Assembly (NCBI GenBank): GCA_021850555.1
Contig: JAJZLX010000238.1
Location: 1 to 23,762, forward strand
Direction of reading: 5' to 3'
Length of the DNA stretch: 23,762 nt
Origin: Pseudomonadota bacterium
GTDB lineage: Bacteria > Pseudomonadota > Gammaproteobacteria > Steroidobacterales > Steroidobacteraceae
In this document: one piece after another, positions 14,104 to 21,356 of the stretch
Layout: each line of letters begins with the position of its first letter
Position numbering within the stretch: position 1 is the stretch's first letter
The notes under the pieces: model-generated
Database searches by the model: none
Told to the model about the DNA's origin: nothing
What the model saw: the letters and a program-made list of their open reading frames with translations, nothing else
Program-made: the position numbers and the translations under genes

Positions 14104-16115
14104 GAGATCAGCGCCACCGCCAGCAGCACCAGCAGGGTTGCGAAGCTGTAGAGCAGGTACACCGAGATGCGCCCCTGCTGCACGCGGGCTGCGATGTTGG
14201 CCAACCGGCCGACGGCGCCCGAAATCGGCTCATAGATCAACCGCCAGATCCGCTCCCGAATGGCGATGCGATAGCGGGGCTCGCGGTCGGCCGGCTCGGG
14301 CAGCTCCCGCTCGATCTCGAAGAACGGCTGGAACAGATGCCGGATCGGCTGACCGAAGCCCTCCGCGGTATCCTGCATGCGCGCCGTGACAGCGCCGAAC
14401 CCGCAGTCCCAGGCCGGCCCCCGCCGTACGCGCTGGCGATACGCGAGGCGCACGACGAGCACGGTCAGGAGCACCACTGCGGCGGTGGCCGTCAGAAACA
14501 CCAGCGGTCCGTAGGACACCGGCCGGCCGGGCACGGGCGCGAGCAGCCACCAGTGGGGCGATGCCTGCGGGACGACCGCCCCGATCAACTGTCCCGTGAC
14601 GGCCCCGAGCGCCCGGATCACCTGAAGCGGGAACAGGCCGAGCGCCAGACAGCCGAGGGCGAGCCAGAGGAGACCGAAACGCTCGAGCAGGCCGCAGTCG
14701 TGCGCTCGGACGAGGGACGGCTCGCGTGGCTGGCCGAGAAAGATGATCCCGTAGAACTTCACCATGACGTAGCCGGCAAGCGCGGCCGCCAGCACGAGCA
14801 GTGCCATGCCCATCGGGATCAAAAGGTTCACGAACGCGTGCGGCAGATGGCCCGCGAACAGGAACGACTGCAGCAGCAGCCACTCCGACACGAAGCCGTT
14901 GAGCGGCGGAAGACCCGCGATCGCGAGCGTCCCGATGAGTGTCAGCCACGCCACCCAGGGCATGCGGTGGATGAGTCCCCCCAGTCGACCGAGATTGCGC
15001 TCACCGGTGGCGTGCAGCACCGAGCCCGTGCCGAGAAACAGCAGGCTCTTCATGAACGAGTGGTTGAGACAGTGATAGAGCGTGGCGAGCAGCGCCAGCG
15101 CCGCCACCGCCTTCATTCCCGAGCCCGCGAACACGATCGTCAGACCGATTCCGGCGAACACGATGCCGATGTTCTCGACGGACGAGTAGGCGAGCAGGCG
15201 TTTCATGTCCGTCTGCACCGCCGCGAACAGTACCCCGTAGAAGACCGTGAACAGCCCGAGAATGAGCGGCGCGAGCCCCCACCACCACACCGGGCGGCCG
15301 AGCAGATCGAGTCCCACCCGCAACATGCCATAGACGGCGGTCTTCAGCATCACGCCGCTCATGAGCGCCGAGACCGGCGAGGGCGCCGCCGGGTGCGCAT
15401 CCGGCAGCCACACGTGCAGCGGCACCAGCCCCGCCTTGGCCCCGAAGCCGACGAGCGCCAGCAGGAACGCCACGGCCGCCCAGCCCGGCGAGAGGTGCGC
15501 CGCACGCATGGCATGAAAGGTGAAGAGCCAGCTGCCCCCCTGCAGCACTCCGAAGCAAAGCAGCAGGCAGAGTGCTCCCACGTGCGCCATCAAGAGATAG
15601 AGAAAGCCCGCGCGGCGGATCTCCGGGATGCGGTGCTGGGTGGTGACCAGAAAGTACGACGAGAGCGCCATCGCCTCCCAGGCGACGAGAAACCCGTAAG
15701 CGTCATTGGCGAGCAGCACCCCGCCCATGCTGGCGAGGAACAGGTGGTACTGCAGGCAAAGGAGCCCGGGAAGGGCGCCCTCTCCCTCTCTGAAATAGCC
15801 GCCGGCAAACACCGAGATGCCGAAGGAGGAGGCGCCGAGCAGCAACAGGAACAGGCTCGAGAGCGGATCGAGCCGCAGATGCACCGGCAGCTCCGGCAGA
15901 CCGACCGGCAGGATGAGCCGCTCGGTGCCGCCCAAGAGCAGGCTCGCCCCGGCGAGAACCGCCAGTCCCAGCCCGAGCACCGCCCCCAGCGTAAACAGCG
16001 TCCGGCCGGCGAACCGTACGCTCCCCGGGCGCAGCAGCCCCGCGAAGCCAACGAGCACCCAGCCGCAGAGCAGCGCGACGCAGCCAGTCAGGAGCGATGG
16101 GGAGGACGTGATCAC
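14100..16115 (-). CDS. hyfB: HyfB/HycC/NuoL-like antiporter-type membrane subunit
   Basis: A 671-residue polytopic protein, the first gene of the operon. Antiporter-family residues are Glu147 in VAWEAMALSSY, Lys227 in GFGAKAGLVPLHVWLPDAHPAAPSPVS and Lys258 in GVMLKTAVYGM. The extra C-terminal part with RRGPAWDCGFG, then a hydrophilic stretch and a last membrane helix, is characteristic of HyfB/HycC rather than NuoL. It probably pumps protons or sodium ions in the membrane arm. The start is a GTG at 16115 with no obvious Shine-Dalgarno; the next possible start (a GTG near codon 20) would cut into the first membrane helix. A sigma70-like promoter lies 24-52 bp upstream. Confidence 0.93.
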   Translation of the reverse strand: MITSSPSLLTGCVALLCGWVLVGFAGLLRPGSVRFAGRTLFTLGAVLGLGLAVLAGASLLLGGTERLILPVGLPELPVHLRLDPLSSLFLLLLGASSFGISVFAGGYFREGEGALPGLLCLQYHLFLASMGGVLLANDAYGFLVAWEAMALSSYFLVTTQHRIPEIRRAGFLYLLMAHVGALCLLLCFGVLQGGSWLFTFHAMRAAHLSPGWAAVAFLLALVGFGAKAGLVPLHVWLPDAHPAAPSPVSALMSGVMLKTAVYGMLRVGLDLLGRPVWWWGLAPLILGLFTVFYGVLFAAVQTDMKRLLAYSSVENIGIVFAGIGLTIVFAGSGMKAVAALALLATLYHCLNHSFMKSLLFLGTGSVLHATGERNLGRLGGLIHRMPWVAWLTLIGTLAIAGLPPLNGFVSEWLLLQSFLFAGHLPHAFVNLLIPMGMALLVLAAALAGYVMVKFYGIIFLGQPREPSLVRAHDCGLLERFGLLWLALGCLALGLFPLQVIRALGAVTGQLIGAVVPQASPHWWLLAPVPGRPVSYGPLVFLTATAAVVLLTVLVVRLAYRQRVRRGPAWDCGFGAVTARMQDTAEGFGQPIRHLFQPFFEIERELPEPADREPRYRIAIRERIWRLIYEPISGAVGRLANIAARVQQGRISVYLLYSFATLLVLLAVALIS

Positions 16116-16118
16116 AGG

Positions 16119-16177
16119 TGCAACAGCCGGTGCATCGTATTATCATTGCATACATCTCAAATGTGAAGCAGATTGCA
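16119..16177. promoter_or_regulatory. Four TGCA palindromes in the hyfB/RHH intergenic region: candidate operator
   Basis: TGCA occurs at 16119-16122, 16131-16134, 16147-16150 and 16174-16177, so four copies lie within 59 bp, flanking and overlapping the hyf promoter. TTGCA forms at 16119-16123 (reverse), 16146-16150 and 16173-16177 are 27 bp apart. Ribbon-helix-helix proteins bind short repeated sites as dimers of dimers, and such a gene begins here. The link is an inference from position. Confidence 0.35.
16139..16167 (-). promoter_or_regulatory. Sigma70-type promoter of the hyf-like operon
   Basis: On the minus strand TTCACA (16167-16162, five of six to the -35 consensus) is followed after exactly 17 bp by GATAAT (16144-16139, five of six to -10). 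Transcription would start near 16132, about 17 nt before the GTG of hyfB. The AT-rich block stands out in this GC-rich window. I saw no -24/-12 (sigma54) element, unlike what is known for E. coli hyf. Confidence 0.7.
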
Positions 16178-16418
16178 CTCCGTGCCCCCCGAAGCGCGTA
16201 CCGCCCGACTGACGATACTGATCGATCCGCGAAAGAAAGCCGTGTTCGAGCGGCTGTGCGCCGAGGAGGACACCACACCCTCCCAGGTCGTGCGGCGTCT
16301 GATCCGCGCCTATATCGAGGAAAGACAGGGCAGGCCCTGGCGTTCGGACGAGGAGGCCGGCCCGGACGGCGAGCCCCGGAGCACCCCTCAGGGCAGGCGC
16401 AGCTCGAAACAGCGGTGA
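16173..16418 (+). CDS. Ribbon-helix-helix (CopG-type) DNA-binding protein, likely regulator of the hyf-like operon
   Basis: A small protein (81 residues from TTG at 16173, or 78 from GTG at 16182). Residues 12-51 have the ribbon-helix-helix pattern: a short strand RLTILI, helix A (RKKAVFERLCAEE), the TTPSQ turn and helix B (VVRRLIRAYIEER). The rest is a polar basic tail. RHH dimers insert the paired strands into the DNA major groove. It is divergent from hyfB across 57 bp that hold the hyf promoter, so control of the operon and of itself is the natural guess. It could alternatively be an orphan antitoxin; no toxin gene is adjacent. The TTG has GAAG at short spacing and the GTG at long spacing, so the start is unsettled. 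Its end overlaps the end of rlmKL by 31 bp. Confidence 0.75.
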   Translation: MHSVPPEARTARLTILIDPRKKAVFERLCAEEDTTPSQVVRRLIRAYIEERQGRPWRSDEEAGPDGEPRSTPQGRRSSKQR

Positions 16419-18571
16419 ATCCTGGGGTTGCGCTCGAAGTCACGCGGCAGCGTGGCCGCCGATACGTCGTGCACCGCGTAGCGCTGCTGCACTGAAGCGT
16501 CCATGCGGAAGCGCTGCGCGTTGGTCGAGAACACCAGCAACCCTGAGGGGGAAAGCAGCTGCATGCATGCCTCGATCAGCGAGGCGTGATCGCGCTGCAC
16601 ATCGAGCACGCCCTCCATGCGCTTGGAATTGGAAAACGTCGGAGGATCGAGAAAGATCAGATCGTAGCGCCCGCGCCCCCTCGAGCCGTCCCGCAGCCAC
16701 GCCAGGCAATCGGCCTGGATGAGTTCGTGGGGCCCGCCGGCGGGAAAGTTAAGCTCGAGGTTGCGCTGCGCCCAGTCGAGATAGGTCCTCGACAGGTCCA
16801 CCGAAGTGGTCTCGGCCGCCGCACCCGCAGCGGCATACACGGTGGCCGTACCCGTGTAGGCGAACAAGTTGAGAAAGCGGGCACCGCAGGCCGAGCGCCG
16901 CAGCCGTTCACGGGTGAGCCGGTGATCGAGAAACAGCCCGGTGTCGAGGTAATCGCCGAAGTTCACCAGGAATCTCAGCCCTCCCTCGCCCACCACGTGG
17001 AACTCGGCGTGGCCGCCGTGCTTTTCATACTGCTCGCCGCGGCGGGTGCGGCGGCGCAGGCGCACCTTGATCCGCTCCCTCGGCACACCGCTCGCCTCCG
17101 GGAGGCTCGCGAGCGCCTCCGCGCGGCGACGGCGAACCGCTTCATGCTCGATATCCGCCGGGGCGGCGTATTCCTGCACGTACAGCCAATCCTCCTCCTG
17201 CGGCTGCACCGTCCGGTACAGGTCGATGGCGAAGGCGTACTCGGGCATGTCTGCGTCGTAGAGCCGGTAGCACGAAACACCCTCGCGCTTCGCCCAGCCT
17301 CTCAAGCGCCTCATGTTCTTCTCGAGCCGGTTCGCGAACATGCGCGCCCCCGGTGTCTCGCGCAGCGAGCTCTCGGGCCTCGCCAGGGTGCCCGGCTGGC
17401 GCAGGCTCCCCGGCTCGACGGTCATTCTGAGCAGCCGGCACTCGATCGCCCCATTCCACAGGGCGTGCGTGCGTGCCGCGCGGATGCCCAACTCCATGCC
17501 GAGTTGCGGCGCACCGGTCAGCACCGCCGCCTGCCAACCGGGGAACCGTTCGCGCAGCACCGCGCCAAGCTCCCGGTGCACCGCGCGGGCGGCTTCCAAG
17601 TCCCCCAACCTGACACCATAAGGAGGGTTGGTGCAGATGAGGCCACGCCGGGAATCGCTTCCTTCGGCCGGCGCCGCCTCCGCGAGCGGACACACCTCGA
17701 AGCGCACCCACTGCCCGACTCCCGCGCGTTCCGCATTGGCTCGCGCAACGCGCACTGCGGCCGGATCGCGATCCTGGCCACGGATGATCACCGTGGGCGC
17801 CCGCCCCGCCAGGCAGCGGGCCTCGGCCGCCTCCCGTACGCTGCGCCACAGCGCCTCATCGTGTCCGCGCCAGCCGAAGAACCCGAAGTACTGCCGGTGA
17901 AGTCCCGGCGCGCAGTGCGCCGCGATCAACGCCGCCTCGATCGCCAGGGTACCCGAGCCGCACAGTGGATCGAGGAATTGCGCCCCGGATGCGGCGAGCC
18001 TCGGCCAGCCGCTGCGCTCGAGCACACCGGCGGCCACGTTCTCCTTCAGCGGCGCCTCGCCTGCGGCTCCCCGGTAGCCGCGCCGATGCAGACTCTCGCC
18101 CGACAGGTCGATCGACAGGGTGATCGCCGCCCCGTGCGCGTGGGCGTGCACACGAACGCCAGGCCTGTCAAGAACCACGTCGGGCCGCATGCCCGTCGCC
18201 TCGCGCAGAGCATCGACGATGGCATCCTTCAGCTTCAGTGCGCCGAAATGGCTGTGGGCGATGGTCGGATGTCGGCCGCTGAACTCGCAGGCGAGCGTCG
18301 CGTTCGGCTTCAGCAGCGCCTGCCAGTCGATGGAACGTGCGCTCCGGTAGAACGCCGCGGTATCCGCAGCCTCGAAACGCGCGATCTCGAGCAGCACCCG
18401 GTTGGCGAGCCGCGATTCCAGGCAGGCGCGGTAAGCGCTCTCCAGCGTGCCGCTGAAGAACACCATGCCCGATCGCTCACGGACCTCCCCGGCACCCAGC
18501 GCGGCGAGTTCCGCCGCCAACAAGTCGCCGATGCCCCGGGGGGCGGTCGCCAGAAGACGCAGCGTGCTCAT
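16388..18571 (-). CDS. rlmL: Fused 23S rRNA methyltransferase RlmKL (m2G2445 and m7G2069)
   Basis: A 727-residue bifunctional methyltransferase (E. coli RlmL/YcbY has 702) that modifies 23S rRNA during assembly of the large ribosomal subunit. The N-terminal part holds a THUMP RNA-binding domain (about 45-155). The first Rossmann methyltransferase has LDPLCGSGT (200-208) and the N2-guanine motif TNPPYG near 317. The second has LFAYTGT near 570 and FLDPPTFSNSKRM near 645. Both catalytic halves look complete. The ATG at 18571 overlaps the TGA of the ClC gene in an ATGA, so the two are co-transcribed and coupled. It converges with the RHH gene. Confidence 0.95.
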   Translation of the reverse strand: MSTLRLLATAPRGIGDLLAAELAALGAGEVRERSGMVFFSGTLESAYRACLESRLANRVLLEIARFEAADTAAFYRSARSIDWQALLKPNATLACEFSGRHPTIAHSHFGALKLKDAIVDALREATGMRPDVVLDRPGVRVHAHAHGAAITLSIDLSGESLHRRGYRGAAGEAPLKENVAAGVLERSGWPRLAASGAQFLDPLCGSGTLAIEAALIAAHCAPGLHRQYFGFFGWRGHDEALWRSVREAAEARCLAGRAPTVIIRGQDRDPAAVRVARANAERAGVGQWVRFEVCPLAEAAPAEGSDSRRGLICTNPPYGVRLGDLEAARAVHRELGAVLRERFPGWQAAVLTGAPQLGMELGIRAARTHALWNGAIECRLLRMTVEPGSLRQPGTLARPESSLRETPGARMFANRLEKNMRRLRGWAKREGVSCYRLYDADMPEYAFAIDLYRTVQPQEEDWLYVQEYAAPADIEHEAVRRRRAEALASLPEASGVPRERIKVRLRRRTRRGEQYEKHGGHAEFHVVGEGGLRFLVNFGDYLDTGLFLDHRLTRERLRRSACGARFLNLFAYTGTATVYAAAGAAAETTSVDLSRTYLDWAQRNLELNFPAGGPHELIQADCLAWLRDGSRGRGRYDLIFLDPPTFSNSKRMEGVLDVQRDHASLIEACMQLLSPSGLLVFSTNAQRFRMDASVQQRYAVHDVSAATLPRDFERNPRIHRCFELRLP

Positions 18572-20352
18572 TTCGTGATGGTCAGACGGTCCCGGATGGC
18601 AAGCAACACATCGTCGCGCGATACCTCACCGAGCATCACGTGGCGCCACTGTCCCGGCGTGACAGGCAGTGTCCCCACCTTCTCACGCAGGAAGCCGTCG
18701 AGCGCCTCGGTGAGCGACATGTCCGGCGAGAGCGTCTCATTCACCGGCTGGGCGATTTCCCCGACCGGCACATCCCAGCCGACCTCGCCCTTTCGCAGCC
18801 GCAGCAGCACCTCGCGGGGCCTGAACCAGGCGACGAGCTCGCCGCCCTCGGTCACATAGACCCGCCGCACCGTACGCCTCGTGAGCTGGCCGAAGACCTC
18901 GGACAGCGGCGTCTCCCGCGGCACCACTACCGCAGCGGGCTTCACCAGCGCCTGCACGGTGTGCAGGCGCCAGTCATCGCCGTGCTCGGCAGCCATTGCG
19001 TGATCCAATGTGGCCTGATACACCGACTTGCCGTGCCGATAGACCTTGGCGGTGTAGTGCGCGGTGACGCAGGTCAGCATCAGCGGCAGCACTACATTGT
19101 AATCGAGCGTCATCTCGAAGATCATCAGGATGGAGGTGAGCGGCGCCTGTGTGGTGGCCGCGAGAAAACCGCCCATGCCGATCACGCCGTAGGCGACGGG
19201 CTGGGTGACGATGTGCGGCATCAGGTCCTGCAGCACGCCGCCGAACAGCGTGCCGAGCGCCGCCCCGATGAACAGCGATGGTGTCAACACGCCGCCCACG
19301 CCGCCGGAGCCCACGGTGGAGGCGGTGGCCAGCACCTTGGCGAGCAGGATCGCGAGCAGCCCCCAACCGAAGACCTGCCCGAGCAGGATGTGGCTCACCA
19401 CGCTGTAGCCGTTGCCCCAGACCTGGGGGATGAAGATCGAGATGATCCCGACCGCCATGCCACCGAGGGCAAGCTGCCCGTACAGCGGCAGTTTCAGCCT
19501 GACGAACTTCGCCTTGGCGAAATCGAGCAGCGTAAGGAACGGCGGCGCCAGATGTCCGAGCATCACGCCGAGCAGGACGAACAGGATCAGCTCCCAGTTC
19601 GCGACCGCCGCGACGTGCGGCACATCGAACACCTTCCCGAAGTGCACCACCCGGTGCATGGTCGCATTGGAGATCACCGAGGCGATGACCAGGGGGCCGA
19701 AGCTCTCCATCGACATCGAGCCGAGCACGATCTCGGACGCGAATAACGCGCCCGAGATGGGCGCGTTATAGGCCGCGGCGATGCCGGCAGCCACGCCGCA
19801 GGCCACCATGAGCCTCAGCCGCGGAATCGGCGCGCGCGCGAGCAGGCCGATCCTCGAGCCGAGCATGGCGGCGAGCTGCACCATCGAGCCCTCGCGCCCG
19901 ATCGAGCCTCCGGACGAGATGGTGAGCATCGAGCCCAGGCTCTTCAGGATCGAGCCGCTGAAGCCGATCCGGCCGTCACCCACCTTCACCGCCTCGATGT
20001 AGTCGACGGCCCTGGAGGAGACGAGCCTGCGTCTGAGGAACAGCAGCACCCCCCCGGCGAGCACTCCCCCGACCGCGGGCATCAGCAGCCGGTGCCACCA
20101 AGGCAGCTTCAGCGCCACGGCCACCAGACCCGAGCCGTGCTCGGAGTGTGGCCAGTAGCCGCTGAACAGGCGCACACAGAGGCGGATGCCGAGGCGGAAC
20201 GCCACACTCGCCAGAGCTCCGGCGATTCCCACTAGGGCGGCCCAGAAGACCACGCTGGCGAGGTCCTCGTGACCGAACAGGATCACACGCAGCCGTGTCA
20301 GGAGCGACAGCGGGGCACGTGCCGATTGACGGGCCTGGGGCTTGGAGCTCAT
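18568..20352 (-). CDS. ClC-family anion transporter/channel with C-terminal CBS domains
   Basis: A 594-residue membrane protein: a ClC core (about residues 30-440) followed by two CBS-type segments (about 470-590), a cytoplasmic regulatory module. GSIGREGSMVQ (149-159) contains the gating glutamate Glu154, with Ser in place of the usual Pro of GREGP. AAAYNAPISGALFASEIV (192-209) matches the E. coli ClC-ec1 segment around E202/E203: Glu207 is kept, but the proton glutamate position (E203) is Ile208. GSGGVGGVLTPSLFIGAALG is the second chloride-site loop. The GSGIP motif is absent. Whether it is an exchanger or a channel is therefore open. It begins the ClC-rlmKL transcript. Substrate (Cl- or F-) is not shown by the sequence. 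Confidence 0.9.
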   Translation of the reverse strand: MSSKPQARQSARAPLSLLTRLRVILFGHEDLASVVFWAALVGIAGALASVAFRLGIRLCVRLFSGYWPHSEHGSGLVAVALKLPWWHRLLMPAVGGVLAGGVLLFLRRRLVSSRAVDYIEAVKVGDGRIGFSGSILKSLGSMLTISSGGSIGREGSMVQLAAMLGSRIGLLARAPIPRLRLMVACGVAAGIAAAYNAPISGALFASEIVLGSMSMESFGPLVIASVISNATMHRVVHFGKVFDVPHVAAVANWELILFVLLGVMLGHLAPPFLTLLDFAKAKFVRLKLPLYGQLALGGMAVGIISIFIPQVWGNGYSVVSHILLGQVFGWGLLAILLAKVLATASTVGSGGVGGVLTPSLFIGAALGTLFGGVLQDLMPHIVTQPVAYGVIGMGGFLAATTQAPLTSILMIFEMTLDYNVVLPLMLTCVTAHYTAKVYRHGKSVYQATLDHAMAAEHGDDWRLHTVQALVKPAAVVVPRETPLSEVFGQLTRRTVRRVYVTEGGELVAWFRPREVLLRLRKGEVGWDVPVGEIAQPVNETLSPDMSLTEALDGFLREKVGTLPVTPGQWRHVMLGEVSRDDVLLAIRDRLTITK

Positions 20353-20430
20353 GTCGACCCGGGGTGCGGACTTGGTCCTTGGCGTGGGATTATGCCGAAA
20401 GTCCGGCGCCGAAGCGCCCCGGAAGCTCGC

Positions 20431-20459
20431 TAGACAAATTCCAGAAAGTCTCCTAGCCT
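20431..20459 (+). promoter_or_regulatory. Weak promoter candidate for sodB
   Basis: TAGACA (20431-20436, five of six to -35) and TAGCCT (20454-20459, three of six to -10) are 17 bp apart in the 157-bp gap between the divergent ClC and sodB genes. A hairpin with TCCGG/CCGGA and CGC/GCG stems around a CGAA loop lies just upstream at 20402-20423. The -10 match is poor, so the call is tentative. Confidence 0.25.
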
Positions 20460-20509
20460 TTGGCCACGCCCAGCAAGAGCTGATCCACCGTCACCGTAGG
20501 AGAGCCACC

Positions 20510-21118
20510 GTGACCTTTTCACTTCCCTCGCTTCCCTTCTCACCCGGCGCGCTTGCCGCCCGGGGCATGTGCCAGGAAACCCTGGAGCTGCACCACGGCA
20601 AGCACCATCAGGGCTATGTCACCGCGCTCAATGGGCTGGTGGACAAGAACGATGCCCTCAAAGGCAAAAGCCTGGAGGACATCATCCGCCTGGCTCACGG
20701 CCGCGATGATCTTGTCCCGGTGTTCAACAACGCCGGGCAGCATTGGAACCACAGCCTGTTCTGGAACTGCCTGTCGCCGGAGGGCGGCGGCATTCCCGGG
20801 AGCCTCGAGAAGAAACTGACCGCCGACTTCGGCGGCGTCGACAAGTTCAAGGAGCAGTTCAAAGCGGCCGCTCTCGGCCAGTTCGGCTCCGGGTGGGCCT
20901 GGCTGATCCTCGGCACCGAGGGACGGCTGAAGATCACCAAGACCGGCAATGCCGGCACGCCGATGGCCACGAGGGAAGGAAAGGCGCTGCTGGTGATCGA
21001 CGTGTGGGAGCACGCCTACTACATGGACTTCCGCAACCGCCGCGCCGACTTCGTGGACAATTTCCTCGCCAAGGTGGCGAATTTCGAGTTCGCCGCCGCC
21101 CAGCTCGCCGCAGCCTGA
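20510..21118 (+). CDS. sodB: Superoxide dismutase, iron type
   Basis: A 202-residue Fe/Mn-family superoxide dismutase that converts superoxide to H2O2 and O2 in the cytoplasm. Metal ligands are His28 (ELHHGKHH), His81 (QHWNHSLFW), Asp164 and His168 (DVWEHAYY). Gln77, four residues before the second histidine ligand (NNAGQHWNH), is at the position of E. coli FeSOD Gln69, favouring iron over manganese. Metal preference cannot be proved from sequence, and cambialistic enzymes exist. The start is GTG at 20510 with AGGAG ending 7 nt upstream, and gives the normal family N-terminus (TFSLPSLPF). The frame is open further upstream but that part looks non-coding. There is no signal peptide. Confidence 0.95.
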   Translation: MTFSLPSLPFSPGALAARGMCQETLELHHGKHHQGYVTALNGLVDKNDALKGKSLEDIIRLAHGRDDLVPVFNNAGQHWNHSLFWNCLSPEGGGIPGSLEKKLTADFGGVDKFKEQFKAAALGQFGSGWAWLILGTEGRLKITKTGNAGTPMATREGKALLVIDVWEHAYYMDFRNRRADFVDNFLAKVANFEFAAAQLAAA

Positions 21119-21136
21119 GCCCATCATGCACTGCCT

Positions 21137-21340
21137 GGGGACGTCGCTGCGCGGCGCCTCCCCGGGGCAGCCCGCCCCGCCGGCCCCGGCGAGGAGGAGG
21201 CGGTCCGCCCGGGTTTGCAACCCGGGCGCGTACCGCGAGGCACCAGCCTCGGGAGCCTTGCCGCAACTGCGCTCGCTGCGGCTCGAACGTACGGGCGGCG
21301 ATCTGAGCGCTCAGATGCGCCGCGCGGGGGACCTGTCCCC
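21137..21340. repeat. Hairpin-rich intergenic element with GGGGAC/GTCCCC ends
   Basis: This non-coding stretch between the convergent sodB and esterase genes holds at least six stem-loops: 21137-21163 (GGGGA/TCCCC with an inner stem), 21206-21228 (perfect 10-bp stem, loop TGC), 21236-21251 (CGAGGC/GCCTCG), 21261-21281 (CCGCA/TGCGG), 21297-21321 (around the 16-bp palindrome at 21301-21316) and 21327-21340 (GGGGA/TCCCC). The outer ends, GGGGAC and GTCCCC, are inverted copies. None has a U-tract, so none is a typical terminator. It may be a REP/MITE-like repeat or a structured RNA. I cannot tell whether it recurs elsewhere in the genome. Confidence 0.5.
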
Positions 21341-21356
21341 GGCGCTCCCCTGTCGG

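Noticed and set aside
11040..16166. Very long plus-strand open frames (556, 576 and 609 codons) opposite the hyf-like genes
   Set aside because: They are antisense shadows of membrane-protein genes in GC-rich DNA: rich in Arg, His, Gln and Glu, without any family motif, and they cross gene borders.
16116..16250. Sigma54, FNR or CRP sites upstream of the hyf-like operon
   Set aside because: No TGGCAC-N5-TTGC element and no TTGAT-N4-ATCAA were found; TGTGA at 16162-16166 is only half a CRP site and coincides with the -35 hexamer.
16586..18859. 757-codon plus-strand open frame opposite rlmKL
   Set aside because: Low-complexity Arg/Pro/His-rich translation without recognisable domains; the minus strand carries a clear RlmKL.
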